A DNA stretch of 64,000 bases, from positions 186,001 through 250,000 of the forward strand of contig JAHHHQ010000020.1 in assembly GCA_019359285.1 (NCBI GenBank). The letters run 5' to 3'. Source of the stretch: Nodosilinea sp. WJT8-NPBG4. Its GTDB lineage: Bacteria; Cyanobacteriota; Cyanobacteriia; Phormidesmidales; Phormidesmidaceae. Shown in pieces: positions 19,300 to 29,367 of this stretch; position 1 is the first letter of the stretch, and each line of letters opens with the position of its first letter. The position numbers were made by a program, and so were the translations under genes. The notes beneath the pieces are model-generated. The model ran no database searches. It saw only the letters and a program-made list of their open reading frames with translations, and was not told where the DNA came from.

Positions 19300-19678
19300 A
19301 GATGGTCAGATGGGTCAAAAAATGACAATTCAGCAATACGTCAGCAGCAAACCCAAGAATGTCACTTATTTTACTTCAGTTAACCGAGATAAGTTCGAGT
19401 TAAGGATGGGCTAGGGCGATGGCTCCGGGTTGGTCTTGACCATCGCATAACCCTGGATGAGCCGCCCTTCAAGCAGGTCCGACTAACTCAAATCTGATGC
19501 CTAACTGAGGGGTCTAAGTGATCGCCTAACTATCCGTATCTTCTCTGGTGACAGCGGGGCTTTCTGACGATATTGGGGACATGGTTAATCACCAACCGGC
19601 AAGGGTTGAGTGAATCAGGGACTAGCAACTGGCCGTGCAAAGGTTGCTTTCCCTGGCTGACTCGATGCTTTGCTTCCC
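19300..19678. other. Divergent intergenic region upstream of STAND and cupin genes
   Basis: No gene is supported here. The left part is AT-richer and should hold the STAND-gene promoter. The right end runs into the palindrome and hairpin described next. No RNA gene was recognised. Confidence 0.35.
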
Positions 19679-19694
19679 ATTCCCGATCGGGAAT
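19679..19694. promoter_or_regulatory. Perfect 16-bp palindrome ATTCCCGATCGGGAAT
   Basis: A perfect 16-base palindrome, 71 bases upstream of the cupin ATG. It is longer than a chance HIP1-like GATC core and has the two-fold symmetry expected of a dimeric repressor's operator. No regulator gene is adjacent. Confidence 0.5.
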
Positions 19695-19700
19695 GCCCCT

Positions 19701-19735
19701 GGTGGTTCTGCCGCTGCCAAGGTTGCAGAACCACC
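19701..19735 (+). promoter_or_regulatory. 11-bp stem-loop in the cupin leader
   Basis: GGTGGTTCTGC (19701-19711) pairs perfectly with GCAGAACCACC (19725-19735) around a 13-base loop, ending 29 bases before the ATG and just upstream of the AAGGAG ribosome-binding site. There is no T-run, so a leader hairpin or operator is likelier than a terminator. Confidence 0.5.
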
Positions 19736-19764
19736 TTCACTACTTGCTGTAAGGAGAACCCCCA

Positions 19765-20217
19765 ATGACGATTACTCTGCAACGCCAACGCCCGGTTTTC
19801 TTAGGTGCCGATGAGGGTCGAGCCTATCAAATGCTGACCCACACTGTTGTTCGCAAAGTCACGACCGTAGACACCAACGGCTATTACGCCCTAGCTGAAC
19901 TCAGCGATACCGTTGGGTCAGGTGCCCCTCTGCATAGCCACCCCTGGGAAGAGACCTTCTACATTCTCGAAGGGGAGTTGGAGGTACAAATTGGCAACCA
20001 GCAGCAAATCTGCACGGCGGGCAGTGTGGCCCATGTGCCAGCCAATGCTGTGCACGGCTTTAAGATTCTTTCCCCGATGGCACGCGCACTGCTCTTGCTC
20101 GCCCCCGCCTCTGCCGAAGCGTTTTATCTCGAAATGGGCGATCGCATTTCAGACTTGACCACCGACATGGAAACCATGCAGGAAATCTGCGCCAAGTACG
20201 GCGTCCAACTGCGCTAA
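19765..20217 (+). CDS. Cupin domain-containing protein
   Basis: A 150-residue single-domain cupin. Motif 1 is GSGAPLHSHPWEETFYILEG, with metal-binding HxH and Glu, and motif 2 is GSVAHVPANAVHGFK, with the second His. The fold could be a small dioxygenase, isomerase or ligand-binding protein; the sequence does not decide. ATG at 19765 is preceded by AAGGAG. A VOC-like gene follows 39 bases downstream in the same direction, so they form a likely operon. The long leader has a perfect palindrome and a hairpin, suggesting dedicated control. Confidence 0.8.
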   Translation: MTITLQRQRPVFLGADEGRAYQMLTHTVVRKVTTVDTNGYYALAELSDTVGSGAPLHSHPWEETFYILEGELEVQIGNQQQICTAGSVAHVPANAVHGFKILSPMARALLLLAPASAEAFYLEMGDRISDLTTDMETMQEICAKYGVQLR

Positions 20218-20256
20218 CTCATCCGCTGTCCTCCCTTACCAACCCAGGAGATTTCA

Positions 20257-20739
20257 ATGATTCACCACATTTCTGTCGGCGTTTATAACCCGCTCCACGT
20301 GGCCACCGTCATGGCCGAAATTTTTCAGGGCTATGTTGTGCCTTTCCCGGTCAACCCCGGTAGCTATATGACCCTCGCTGCGGATACCGCTGGCACCGCG
20401 ATCGAGTTTTATCCCGCCGGGTCAGAGATCTTTCCCGATAGCCACCAGGGCCAGGCAGGGTTTCGGCTAAATCCGCAGCCGACCCAGTATTCCGCGTTTC
20501 ATGCCGCCATCTCGGTGCCCATTAACCTCGAAGAAATTGAGCGAATTGGCGATCGCGAGGGCTGGCGGGTGCTGTTTGCCAGCCGCGACGGTGTGTTTGA
20601 CGTGGTGGAGTTTTGGGTCGAAAACCGGCTCATGCTAGAGCTGCTGACCCCAGCGATGGCCGTCAAATATCAGGCCGTCCTCAGCCCCGAGCACCTGCCC
20701 GCCCTAGTCGATCAGCTCACCCTCGTCGAAGCTCGATAG
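20257..20739 (+). CDS. VOC-like (glyoxalase-fold) protein of unknown function
   Basis: A 160-residue protein whose opening MIHHISVGV and alternating strand-helix pattern resemble the vicinal oxygen chelate (glyoxalase/bleomycin resistance) fold. Candidate metal or substrate residues include the early HH and ENRLMLELL at the C-terminal strand. The canonical metal-binding set is not clear, so it may be a non-catalytic member. ATG at 20257 has AGGAG eight bases upstream. It follows the cupin gene by 39 bases; two small beta-barrel metalloproteins in an operon would suit a short catabolic or detoxification step, but this is inference. Confidence 0.55.
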   Translation: MIHHISVGVYNPLHVATVMAEIFQGYVVPFPVNPGSYMTLAADTAGTAIEFYPAGSEIFPDSHQGQAGFRLNPQPTQYSAFHAAISVPINLEEIERIGDREGWRVLFASRDGVFDVVEFWVENRLMLELLTPAMAVKYQAVLSPEHLPALVDQLTLVEAR

Positions 20740-20935
20740 TCAGGCTGGCAAGCCACCAGGATGTCCTCTTTGCATCAACTGCCCCTGGCAACTGCCCCTG
20801 GCAACTGCCCTGGGCAAAAGGTTCCCTCGGCTAAGTTGAGTCCTTCTTTCACTCTCAGTGTCCGGCCCCCGCCATTGATCAACGTATCGATGGTCCAGCC
20901 TATAGCGACTTCACCCCGCAGTGCCCCGGTGGGCA

Positions 20936-21006
20936 ATGCCCACCCTACCCACCCTACCCACCTACCCGCCTACCCGCCCACCCCCTACCCATCCACCCCT
21001 TCACCC
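20936..21006 (+). repeat. CCCACCCTACCC-type low-complexity intergenic repeat
   Basis: Tandem degenerate units (CCCACCCTACCCACC, then CTACCCATCCACCCCTT) directly upstream of the next gene. The motif is the reverse complement of the tracts inside the STAND gene. An open frame runs through it from 20761, but its proline-rich translation has no support, so the gene is started after the repeat. Confidence 0.65.
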
Positions 21007-21018
21007 CCAAAGCCCCCC

Positions 21019-21849
21019 ATGCGTCCCTTTCAAATTCTGCTCTACAGCTCCAGCGCTGCCCTGGTGCTGCTCTCAGCCACTGGCTACTCTCAGGTGTCAA
21101 CCCTGACGCTAGACAGCACTCCCCAGCCGATCGCGGGCATGGCCTCAGCCTCTGAAGACAACACCGACCCGTCGGTGATCGAAGGCGAGCCCCAACCCTT
21201 GGGCAAGGGCACCGTGCGCACCTATGTTGCTCTAGACAGCCAAAACCATCCCCAAGAGGTGGGGGTGATGATCACGGCGGCGGCCCTGGCCGGGCTGCCC
21301 CAGGAGGGGACTGAACTCCTCTTGCCCCTGCCCTTTCAGGCTGAATCTACGGCGATCGACCACATTGCCATTGACTGGCGGCCCCATGGTCACTCCCCCG
21401 AGCCCATCTACGGCGATGCCCACTTCGATATTCATGCCTACACCCTGACCCCCGCCGAGCGCGAGGCCATTACCGCCCAAGGGGCCGACCTGCAGAAAGC
21501 CTACAAAACTCCCGCCCCAGAACACATTCCGGCCGGCTATGTGATGGCCCCCGACAGTGCCGAACCCCGCATGGGTGCCCACTGGGCCGACCCCACGGCG
21601 GCAGAGTTTCAGGGCCATCCCCACGGCTTTGACCACACGCTGATCTACGGCTTCTATGAAGGGGCGATCGCCTTTATCGAACCCATGGTGTCCTTCGACT
21701 TTCTCCGCAGCCAGCAGGACTTTGAAGGAGCCTTTGCCCTTCCCCAAAGCTACGCCAAACCGGGGCTTTACCCCACCCGCTACCGCCTTGCCTACAACGA
21801 GGCCACCCAGACCTACACCGTGGCGCTGACAGATTTTTGGCAGCCCTAG
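21019..21849 (+). CDS. Secreted TTHB210-like/DUF5602 protein
   Basis: The 276-residue product from the ATG at 21019 has an N-terminal hydrophobic segment (ILLYSSSAALVLLSATGYSQ) reading as a signal peptide or anchor. The body is rich in His, Pro and acidic residues: HIAIDWRPHGHSPEPIYG, then HFDIHAYTLT, HIPAGYVMAPDSAEPRMGAHW and GHPHGFDHTLIYGFYEG. The pattern resembles DUF5602/TTHB210-like exported proteins, whose function is unknown; the many histidines would suit a metal site. I reject the longer frame from 20761 because its first 86 codons are low-complexity repeat. Confidence 0.6.
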   Translation: MRPFQILLYSSSAALVLLSATGYSQVSTLTLDSTPQPIAGMASASEDNTDPSVIEGEPQPLGKGTVRTYVALDSQNHPQEVGVMITAAALAGLPQEGTELLLPLPFQAESTAIDHIAIDWRPHGHSPEPIYGDAHFDIHAYTLTPAEREAITAQGADLQKAYKTPAPEHIPAGYVMAPDSAEPRMGAHWADPTAAEFQGHPHGFDHTLIYGFYEGAIAFIEPMVSFDFLRSQQDFEGAFALPQSYAKPGLYPTRYRLAYNEATQTYTVALTDFWQP

Positions 21850-22060
21850 GAATAGGAGATGGGTTGGGCGGGCGATCGCCCTACCGCCGTTCTGTCCGTG
21901 TTCTGAGGCTGTAACGCTCGACTGTTCTCAAAGCCAAGCGGGATGCTACGAACGTTGATTAACAAAATCACCGTTTGTCAGGAAAGCCCACGCCGCCGCT
22001 TGTAGCTATTGGAGCTGTGTAACAACCACTACATTTTGCCTCTTCCAAGGAGATCCATTT

Positions 22061-23023
22061 ATGACCCAAGCCATCCACAAGCCTGCTCAAACCTCCGTTG
22101 CAGACCCCAGCAGAGCCTGGGCCAATAACTGGCCAGTCAAGACCCGCGAACTGCATAGCCACCACTTCGACTCCACCATCTGGAATGACTTTCAGTTTCG
22201 CGACGACGACATTGTCATTGCCACCTACGGCAAGTCTGGCACCACCTGGATGCAGCAGATTATCGCCCAGCTAATTTTTAACGGTCAGGAGGGGCTCAAT
22301 GTCGGCGATATATCGCCCTGGATGGATCTGCGGGTGCCCCCTGCCCCGGTGAAACTGGCCGCTATGGAGGTCCAAGCCCACCGCCGCTTTCTCAAGACCC
22401 ATTTGCCGGTGGATGCCCTGGTCTTTTCACCTCAAGCGAAGTACATCTACATTGGCCGCGACGGGCGCGATGTGCTGTGGAGCCTCTACAACCACCATGC
22501 CAACGCCAATGACCTGTTCTACGACTTGGTGAACAACACCCCTGGATTGGTGGGGCCACCCCTCGAACCGCCCTGCAGCTCGATTCGGCAGTATTTCCAT
22601 GACTGGTTGCAGGACGACGGCTATCCCTTCTGGTCGCTGTGGGACAACATGCGCTCGTGGTGGGAGGTGCGCCACCTGCCCAACGTGCTGATGGTGCACT
22701 ACGCCCAGCTCAAGCAAGATCTGCCCGGTCAGATGCGCCGCATTGCCGATTTTCTCGAAATCCCCGCCGACGAGGCTCAGTGGGACCAGGTTGTGAAGCA
22801 CTGCACCTTCGACTACATGAAGCGCCACGCTGAGCAGATCGCCCCCTTGGGTGGCCAGATCTTTGCGGGTGGAGCCAAAACCTTTATCAACAAGGGCACC
22901 AATGGCCGCTGGCGCGACATTCTCACGGCTGAGGATATTGAGTGGTATGAGTCTGTGGCCCAGGCCCAGCTCGGCAAAGATTGCGCCTACTGGCTAGCCA
23001 ACGGTGAAATGCCGGTTATTTAG
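22061..23023 (+). CDS. Sulfotransferase domain protein
   Basis: A 320-residue PAPS-dependent sulfotransferase. The 5'-phosphosulfate loop YGKSGTTW is at residues 56-63, the catalytic-type histidine in FLKTHLP is H114, the 3'-phosphate motif YIGRDGRDVLWS is at 130-141, and a C-terminal KTFINKGTNGRW corresponds to the RKGxxGDW motif that closes over PAPS. The acceptor is probably a small alcohol, phenol or amine, as in cytosolic SULT-like enzymes. ATG at 22061 has AAGGAG upstream. The gene is monocistronic and followed by a clear intrinsic terminator. Confidence 0.88.
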   Translation: MTQAIHKPAQTSVADPSRAWANNWPVKTRELHSHHFDSTIWNDFQFRDDDIVIATYGKSGTTWMQQIIAQLIFNGQEGLNVGDISPWMDLRVPPAPVKLAAMEVQAHRRFLKTHLPVDALVFSPQAKYIYIGRDGRDVLWSLYNHHANANDLFYDLVNNTPGLVGPPLEPPCSSIRQYFHDWLQDDGYPFWSLWDNMRSWWEVRHLPNVLMVHYAQLKQDLPGQMRRIADFLEIPADEAQWDQVVKHCTFDYMKRHAEQIAPLGGQIFAGGAKTFINKGTNGRWRDILTAEDIEWYESVAQAQLGKDCAYWLANGEMPVI

Positions 23024-23059
23024 CCCCCTCTCGTAGAAGCTCAGTCAGTGAGATCAAGG

Positions 23060-23089
23060 CCACCCTAGGCATCCAGTTAGGGTGGTTTT
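23060..23089 (+). terminator. Intrinsic terminator of the sulfotransferase gene
   Basis: CCACCCTA (23060-23067) and TAGGGTGG (23078-23085) form an 8-bp stem with a 10-base loop, followed by TTTT. It lies 36 bases after the sulfotransferase stop. Confidence 0.75.
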
Positions 23090-23319
23090 GCTATGGGGAT
23101 GCTAGACAGCATATTTGGTTGAGCAAAGCCGCAATTGTCAACGTTGCGATCGAACAATTCGAATTACTTTAGGTTGGGTAATTTAGCTCCCAAAGGCCTT
23201 AGTTATGGGCATCATGAACGGTATGGCGTGTATCTGAAAGCACAATTAGCGGCTCTCAGCTGAACATGATGTAAACGCTAACAGCTGCCGGCTGCTAGCA
23301 CTTCCTCGGCTAGGTTGGC

Positions 23320-26300
23320 ATGACTGAAACTCTTGACCGTAGACCCCCGCGATCGCTCAACAATGACGATTTGCTTGCCCTAGAGGTCTGCAATCCCTAT
23401 CCGATTCGCTTTATCAAGAACATGCAGCCCCACGGCCTGTTGCTCTCCCTGAGCTATCCAGACCTGACGATCTTGCAGGTGAGCGCCAACGTTGAAGGAC
23501 TCTTGCACCAGCCTCCCGCTGCGCTGATCGGGCAGCCCTTGACTGTGGTCTTTGCGGCCGCCGATATTGAGCTGCTGCGCCACTGCCTCAACCAAACCCA
23601 CGCGTCGGCCTACCTCACCCTGACCCCTCCGACGACTGAGCAGTCCTTTGCGGTTAGCCTGCACTGGCAGCAAGAGACTCTGCTGATGGAGCTAGAGCCG
23701 CAGACCGCCGATGAACCTATCTCGGAGGAGCTGTGCTGCCAAATCAACACGGCGATCGCCGCCTTTGGCACCGCCTCAGATTTGCAGGCGCTGGTCGAGA
23801 TTTTTGCCCACGAGATTCAGCGGTTGACGGGGTTTGACCGGGTGATGGTCTATCGCTTTCAGCCCGATCAGAGCGGGGTGGTGGTGGCGGAAGTCAACCG
23901 CAGCCACCACGAGAGCTATCTGGGGTTACACTATCCGGCCACGGATATTCCCCGCGAGGCGCGATCGCTATTTTATGAAAATCCGCTCCGGTTTATTCCT
24001 GATCTCGACTATGTGCCCGTGCCGCTGATCCCGGAGGAAAACCCCATCACGCGTGGCCCCCTAGACCTGGGTGCCGCCGAGCTGCGGGGGGTATCGCCAC
24101 CCCACATCGACTATTTACACCGCATGGGCGTTAGCACCTCCATGACCTTCTCACTCACCGACGATCAGCGGTTGTGGGGGTTGGTGGCCTGCCATCATTA
24201 CCAGCCCAAGTCGGTGCCCAAAATTACCCGCATGGCGTTTACGATGCTGGTCAAGGTGGCCAGCTTAGAGCTGATGCGTCGCCAAGAGCAAGAGCGCCGC
24301 TATTACCAGGCCCAAAACAAAACCCTGCTGGGTCAGCTCGGCATCGCCATCAACGAAACCGAAGACGCGGTGCTCAAAACCCTCACCACCAATGCCCATC
24401 TGCTGCTGGACATGTTTGGGGCCGAGGGGGCCGCTCTGGTTTTAGATCAGGACTACGCCCTGGTGGGGTCTACTCCGGCCCAGGCCGAGATCAAAGCTCT
24501 GATTGACTGGCTGGCCGAGCAGGGCGAAGACCAAGTGTTTGCCACCCAGTCGCTGGCGCAGGTCTACCCCTCCAGCCAGCAGTGGTCGGTGAAACCGGCT
24601 GGTGTTCTGGCGATCTCGATCTTTTTGCAGCAGCCCCGGCCCGTGTCGTACCACATATTGCTGTTTCGCCCGGAGCAGATCGAAACGGTGCACTGGGCGG
24701 GCGAGCTGGGCACCAGCGTCACCCTTGATGAGGCCGGGGAACCCAAGCTTTGCCCCCGCCATTCGTTTGACCTGTGGAAAGAGTTGGTGCGGGAGCGATC
24801 TGTGGTCTGGTCGCCCCGGCAGCTCGAAGCGGCCGCCGATTTACGCAGCACCCTCATGCTGGCCGTGCTGAACTTTTCGAATGTGGCCCTAGAGCAGGCG
24901 GCAGAACGCGCCGAGGTGGCGAACCGGGCCAAGAGCGAATTTTTGGCCAACATGAGCCATGAGATTCGCACGCCGATGAATGCCGTACTGGGATTTACCG
25001 ATCTGCTGCAAACCATTATTCAAAACCCGGTGGCGCTGGACTATCTAGAGGCGATTTCGTCTAGCGGCAAGACCCTGATGTCGCTGATTAACGACATTCT
25101 TGACCTGTCTAAGATCGAGGCGGGTCAGATGGATATCAAGCTGGAGCCGACGGATATTGCGCTGTTGATCCAAGATATTCAGCATATTTTTCAGCAAAAG
25201 GCGGCGCAAAAAGGCATTCGGCTGCGCATGATTTTGGGTACCGGGTTGCCCAAGGCGCTGTGGCTTGACGAGGTACGACTGCGGCAAATTTTGTTTAATT
25301 TAGTCGGCAATGCGCTGAAATTTACCGAGCAGGGCCATGTCGATATCGAGGTGGCCTGTACGAGGCTGCCAGCGGCCCAAGGCGAACCCTCAGTCAATTT
25401 AAAGATTTCTGTGGCCGATACGGGCATTGGCATTGCCGAAGCCGATCAGCAGCGCATTTTTAATGCCTTTACCCAAAGCTACGGCCAGAGCGATCGCAAG
25501 TTTGGTGGTACGGGCCTAGGGCTGGCGATCACCTATCGGCTCACCCAGCTGATGGGCGGCACTATTGAGGTCGAGAGTCAGTTAGGGCGGGGGAGTACGT
25601 TTATCTGTGAATTTAATCGGGTGGCGATCGCCCCTGAGGGTAGCTCCCAGCCGACGGCGATCGAGGCAGAAGCCGATCTAAACCAGTGGGCACCGCTCAA
25701 AATTTTGGTAGTAGATGATGCTCGGTCAAACCAAGAGTTGATCGCGGGCTACTTTCGCAATACTCACCATCGCCTGTTGTTTGCCGAGAATGGGCTGGAG
25801 GGCGTGCAGATGGCGCAGACGCACCTGCCTGACCTGATTTTGCTCGATCTGCGGATGCCGCTGATGGATGGTCAGGCGGCGGCCCTGGCCCTAAAGCAGC
25901 ATGAGCCAACTCGCTCTATTCCCATCATTTTGATCACGGCTTCGCTCAGCTATGAGGGCGAAACCATGCTCGCCAACGACCTGTACGATGGGCTGCTGCA
26001 CAAGCCCGTCAAGCGTCAGCAAATCTTAGAATTGATGCAGCGTGTGGTTGGCTCTGGGATGCTCCCAGCATTAGAGGGTCGTTCTAGCGTCAGGTCGGCG
26101 GCGATCACATCCAGTCCGATCGCCGCTGACTCGGTAATCATCGGCCCAGAGCGGCTGTTGGCGTTGCTCACCCAGCTCCAGGCGATCGCCGTTGACTGCT
26201 GGCAACCGCTGCGGCAAACCCTAGAAACGCGATCGCTCGAAACTTTTGTCGAACGACTGCAAGGGGCGATCGCGGTTTACCCCTACCCACCGCTATTTGA

Positions 26301-26439
26301 CTACCTGACCACCCTGACCATGCAGCTAGAGCAGTTTGATTGGGAGCATTTGCCCTACACCGTGAATGCGTTTGCGCTCCTGCTAGAGACGCTGACTCAC
26401 CAGGTCGCGGCTTTTGGTGAGGCTCCCTCCAATGATTAA
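23320..26439 (+). CDS. Bacteriophytochrome-type hybrid histidine kinase
   Basis: A 1039-residue light sensor. PAS domain first, then GAF (PATDIP at 206-211), PHY with the tongue motif PRHSF (479-483) and WSPRQLEAA, HisKA with H547 (MSHEIRTP), HATPase ([25 protein letters not shown]) and a C-terminal receiver with D843. Position C24, followed 11 residues later by QPHG, matches the biliverdin-binding cysteine of bacteriophytochromes. The GAF cysteine used by Cph1 is replaced by P261 before conserved H262. A biliverdin, far-red-shifted, CphB-like phytochrome is therefore predicted. The last 100 or so residues are helical and may be an HPt-like remnant. It overlaps the next gene by 8 bases, so signalling to c-di-GMP is likely. 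Confidence 0.92.
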   Translation: MTETLDRRPPRSLNNDDLLALEVCNPYPIRFIKNMQPHGLLLSLSYPDLTILQVSANVEGLLHQPPAALIGQPLTVVFAAADIELLRHCLNQTHASAYLTLTPPTTEQSFAVSLHWQQETLLMELEPQTADEPISEELCCQINTAIAAFGTASDLQALVEIFAHEIQRLTGFDRVMVYRFQPDQSGVVVAEVNRSHHESYLGLHYPATDIPREARSLFYENPLRFIPDLDYVPVPLIPEENPITRGPLDLGAAELRGVSPPHIDYLHRMGVSTSMTFSLTDDQRLWGLVACHHYQPKSVPKITRMAFTMLVKVASLELMRRQEQERRYYQAQNKTLLGQLGIAINETEDAVLKTLTTNAHLLLDMFGAEGAALVLDQDYALVGSTPAQAEIKALIDWLAEQGEDQVFATQSLAQVYPSSQQWSVKPAGVLAISIFLQQPRPVSYHILLFRPEQIETVHWAGELGTSVTLDEAGEPKLCPRHSFDLWKELVRERSVVWSPRQLEAAADLRSTLMLAVLNFSNVALEQAAERAEVANRAKSEFLANMSHEIRTPMNAVLGFTDLLQTIIQNPVALDYLEAISSSGKTLMSLINDILDLSKIEAGQMDIKLEPTDIALLIQDIQHIFQQKAAQKGIRLRMILGTGLPKALWLDEVRLRQILFNLVGNALKFTEQGHVDIEVACTRLPAAQGEPSVNLKISVADTGIGIAEADQQRIFNAFTQSYGQSDRKFGGTGLGLAITYRLTQLMGGTIEVESQLGRGSTFICEFNRVAIAPEGSSQPTAIEAEADLNQWAPLKILVVDDARSNQELIAGYFRNTHHRLLFAENGLEGVQMAQTHLPDLILLDLRMPLMDGQAAALALKQHEPTRSIPIILITASLSYEGETMLANDLYDGLLHKPVKRQQILELMQRVVGSGMLPALEGRSSVRSAAITSSPIAADSVIIGPERLLALLTQLQAIAVDCWQPLRQTLETRSLETFVERLQGAIAVYPYPPLFDYLTTLTMQLEQFDWEHLPYTVNAFALLLETLTHQVAAFGEAPSND

Positions 26440-27937
26440 GCCCCCAGAGTTTGCGCCCGATCAGTGCCTGATTATGGCCGTTGACGACGTGCCTGCCAAT
26501 CTCAAAGTTTTGCAGAAGATGCTCGACGCGGTGGGCTATCGCACCACCTTTGCCACCCGGGGGCAGCAGGTTTTAGACCGACTAAACGATGTCAAGCCCG
26601 ACTTAATTTTGCTCGATCTGATGATGCCAGAGATGAGCGGCATCGACGTGTGCGCCCAGCTTAAGCAGAATCTGACGACGGCGCATATCCCGATTATTTT
26701 CTTGACGGCTAGCCATGAGATTGAGCATTTGGCCCAGGCCTTTGAGTGCGGCGCGGTTGACTATGTCACCAAGCCCTTCAATGCGATCGAGCTCTTGGCC
26801 CGCATTCGCACCCATTTAGAACTGAGCCAGCTGCGCAAGCGGGCTCAGTTTCAGGCTCAGTGGGAGGCGATCTCACGGCAGATCGTGCAGGACATTCACG
26901 CCTCTATTCATCTGCAAGACATTCTCAACAGCACCGTCAAGGCGATTCAGCAATTGCTGACGGCGCGTCGGGTGATGGTTTACCGCTCCTGCGATCCCCA
27001 GGGCTGCAAACTGCTGGCCCTCTCCGGCGACAGTCTGGCCTCAGAGCTCTGCGTCCAAGGGTTGGGTTGCCCCTGTCTAGAGCACCATTCCCCGGTGGTG
27101 CCTACCCTCACCGAGCAACAGATTTGCCTGATCGAAGCGGCCCCGATTCCTCCCCACGGCGGGGCGTCTTGCAGCACCAGCGTTCCTCAAGAGCTGTGTT
27201 TGCCGATTCACCAACAGGGTCAGTTGTGGGGCGGCTTGGTGGTGCAAAATGATCCCTGCGCCCGTCCCTGGGCCCAGCAAGAGGTCGAAACCTTGACCCT
27301 GGTTGTGCAGCAGCTCGAAATTTCGATTCAACATGCCGAGCTGCATCAGCGTTTGAGCGCGGCTAACCAGGAGCTAGAGCGCATCTCAAACACCGATAGC
27401 CTCACGCAAATTGCCAATCGACGCTGTTTCGACCGGCAGCTATCGCGAGAATGGCGACGCCTACAGCGAGAAAAGCAGTCTCTGTCGCTGATTCTCGCTG
27501 ATATTGACTATTTCAAGCAGTTTAACGACACCTATGGCCATCCCAGCGGCGACACCTGCCTGGTAGCGGTAGCCCAGGCCCTCAAGCGCTGCCTCAAACG
27601 CCCCGCCGATCTGGTAGCTCGCTATGGGGGCGAAGAGTTTGTGGTGCTCTTGCCCAATACTGAACTGGCGGGTGCCATCGAGGTGGTCGAGCAGATGCAG
27701 GGCGCGATCGCTAAAGTGGCGATCGCCGATGCCCCCACGCACAAGCTCACCCTGAGTTTCGGCATCCATGCGGCAGTGCCCCAGCATTGCACCAAGGCTA
27801 CCACCGCCCTGGCCCTAGCCGATCGGGCGCTCTATGCCGCCAAACAAGCTGGGCGCGATCGATACATAATCTCCCCAGGTGTAGCCGTCGCCAGTTCAGT
27901 CGAGACATTGCCAGGGTCTGAGTGTTCAGAGGTTTGA
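26432..27937 (+). CDS. Response regulator diguanylate cyclase (REC-GAF-GGDEF)
   Basis: A 501-residue regulator that should make c-di-GMP on phosphorylation by the upstream phytochrome. The receiver has phospho-acceptor D62 ([13 protein letters not shown]) and the switch lysine in TKPFNA. A GAF-like middle domain (about 150-310) is cysteine-rich but lacks the Cys-His motif of cyanobacteriochromes, so chromophore binding is not supported. The cyclase active site is GGEEF at 399-403, with RPAD five residues earlier as an inhibitory I-site. ATG at 26432 overlaps the end of the kinase gene by 8 bases; an in-frame TTG at 26414 is possible but weaker. Confidence 0.9.
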   Translation: MIKPPEFAPDQCLIMAVDDVPANLKVLQKMLDAVGYRTTFATRGQQVLDRLNDVKPDLILLDLMMPEMSGIDVCAQLKQNLTTAHIPIIFLTASHEIEHLAQAFECGAVDYVTKPFNAIELLARIRTHLELSQLRKRAQFQAQWEAISRQIVQDIHASIHLQDILNSTVKAIQQLLTARRVMVYRSCDPQGCKLLALSGDSLASELCVQGLGCPCLEHHSPVVPTLTEQQICLIEAAPIPPHGGASCSTSVPQELCLPIHQQGQLWGGLVVQNDPCARPWAQQEVETLTLVVQQLEISIQHAELHQRLSAANQELERISNTDSLTQIANRRCFDRQLSREWRRLQREKQSLSLILADIDYFKQFNDTYGHPSGDTCLVAVAQALKRCLKRPADLVARYGGEEFVVLLPNTELAGAIEVVEQMQGAIAKVAIADAPTHKLTLSFGIHAAVPQHCTKATTALALADRALYAAKQAGRDRYIISPGVAVASSVETLPGSECSEV

Positions 27938-28098
27938 ACGCTTCAGAGATGCCCAATCTTCCCACACCGAAGTGGCTACAGCTCTACCAAAGCTGGGTTC
28001 AAAACCGTAGGTTCATCCCCAGCAGCACTGGCGGGGAAAACACTGCGGTCTCTACCCCCTACCCCTACAGGGAGCTAACGTGATTCTGCTACTGCTGC

Positions 28099-29292
28099 TT
28101 ACTGTGCTGCCAGCGCATCTCGCAGAGGTTTAGTCATCCAGTTCAACCCTACCCGCACCTGGTGTGAGAACGTCGGCATGCGGTAGAGGTAGGCCAGGCG
28201 CCGAGCGACGTGGGCCAGCTCGCCATCGAGCTGAATGCCCAACCCGGTGAGGGTAGCGCGGCTGGTGCCAAGGGTAAGCATTTCGCCCATGTGGCGATAG
28301 CGGAAGGGGAGCTGGGGGCGATCGCTGATCTCAGCCCAAATATTCCACCCGACAAAGTCGGCCTGTTGCAGGGCAACCTGGGCCGTGGTGGGCACCTGCT
28401 GACTCTCGGCGTCGCGGCAGTCGGCCACATCGCCCAGGGCATAGACACCGGGAACATCGATCGCCTCTAGGGTCGGCTTCACGACCACCTGCTGGCGCTC
28501 GTTGTGCTTGAGGGGTAGGTCGGCAATGACAGGATTGACCTGAGTACCCACGGTCCACAGCACCAGATCTACAGGCAAGATGTCGGTTTGCTCACGGAAC
28601 GTGAGACTGATGGTGTCGGCGGTGACGTTGTCTACGGTGGTTTCAAGATCGATCCAAACGCTCAGGTCAGAGAGCACCTTTTGGGCCACCTCACGGTTGT
28701 ATTCAGGCGAGGTGCGCAGAATCATATCGGTGCTTTCGATCAGGCGCACCCGGCCCCGTTCCCCTAAATGTTCCGCTACTTTGCAGGCTAGCTCGACACC
28801 GCTGTAGCCGCCGCCCACTACCGCAACACGAATTTTCTCGGCGTCGGAGGCTTCGAGCAGACGCAGGCGTTCCTTTAAATGGTAGGCATCTTCTAGGGTG
28901 CGGAAGGCGTGGGCGTGTTCGGCCACACCGGGAGCCATGTGCATCGGGGTGTTGCCGCCCAGGGCTAGAACCAAGCGATCGTAGGTGAGCGTCACGCCGT
29001 CGCTAAGGCTGACGCGGTGCTGGTCGAGGTCAATACTGCTAACTTCTGCTTGGCGAAACTGCACCGCAGTCCCGGCCAGCAGCTCGGCGTAGGGCGGTGC
29101 TACTTCCCAAGTTTGCAGTTCGTCGGTGACCAGCTCGTAGAGCAGGGGGAGGAAGAGGAAGCGATCGCGGTGGTCGACTAGAGTAATCGTCGGTGGGGTG
29201 CCTTCCCACGGCAGCTGGCTGAGGCGCAGGGCGGTGTAGAGGCCACCAAAGCCACCACCGAGAATACAAATTTGCTGGGGAGCGTCTGCCAT
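28099..29292 (-). CDS. ndbB: Type II NAD(P)H dehydrogenase, NdbB-like
   Basis: A 397-residue FAD-dependent NDH-2. ICILGGGFGGLYTALRL is the N-terminal FAD Rossmann motif, VAVVGGGYSGVELACKVAE near residue 155 the NAD(P)H-binding one, and YALGDVADC the second FAD segment. Overall it resembles Synechocystis Slr1743 (NdbB), which reduces demethylphylloquinone in phylloquinone synthesis and may also feed the quinone pool. There is no transmembrane segment; the basic C-terminus is a likely membrane-surface anchor. It stands alone, divergent from azlC, 75 bases apart. Confidence 0.8.
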   Translation of the reverse strand: MADAPQQICILGGGFGGLYTALRLSQLPWEGTPPTITLVDHRDRFLFLPLLYELVTDELQTWEVAPPYAELLAGTAVQFRQAEVSSIDLDQHRVSLSDGVTLTYDRLVLALGGNTPMHMAPGVAEHAHAFRTLEDAYHLKERLRLLEASDAEKIRVAVVGGGYSGVELACKVAEHLGERGRVRLIESTDMILRTSPEYNREVAQKVLSDLSVWIDLETTVDNVTADTISLTFREQTDILPVDLVLWTVGTQVNPVIADLPLKHNERQQVVVKPTLEAIDVPGVYALGDVADCRDAESQQVPTTAQVALQQADFVGWNIWAEISDRPQLPFRYRHMGEMLTLGTSRATLTGLGIQLDGELAHVARRLAYLYRMPTFSHQVRVGLNWMTKPLRDALAAQ

Positions 29293-29367
29293 AGTGAAAA
29301 GCCGTGATACCTCTTCTACCTTCTAACTCAAAATGGAAAGAGTCATCCTGCTTTTCGGAGATTTCTT

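Noticed and set aside
20761..21018. N-terminal extension of the TTHB210-like gene
   Set aside because: The added 86 codons are low-complexity repeat DNA without conserved protein sequence; the signal peptide begins at 21019.
27000..27360. GAF domain of the diguanylate cyclase as a cyanobacteriochrome
   Set aside because: It is cysteine-rich but lacks the Cys-His chromophore motif and the surrounding conserved residues.
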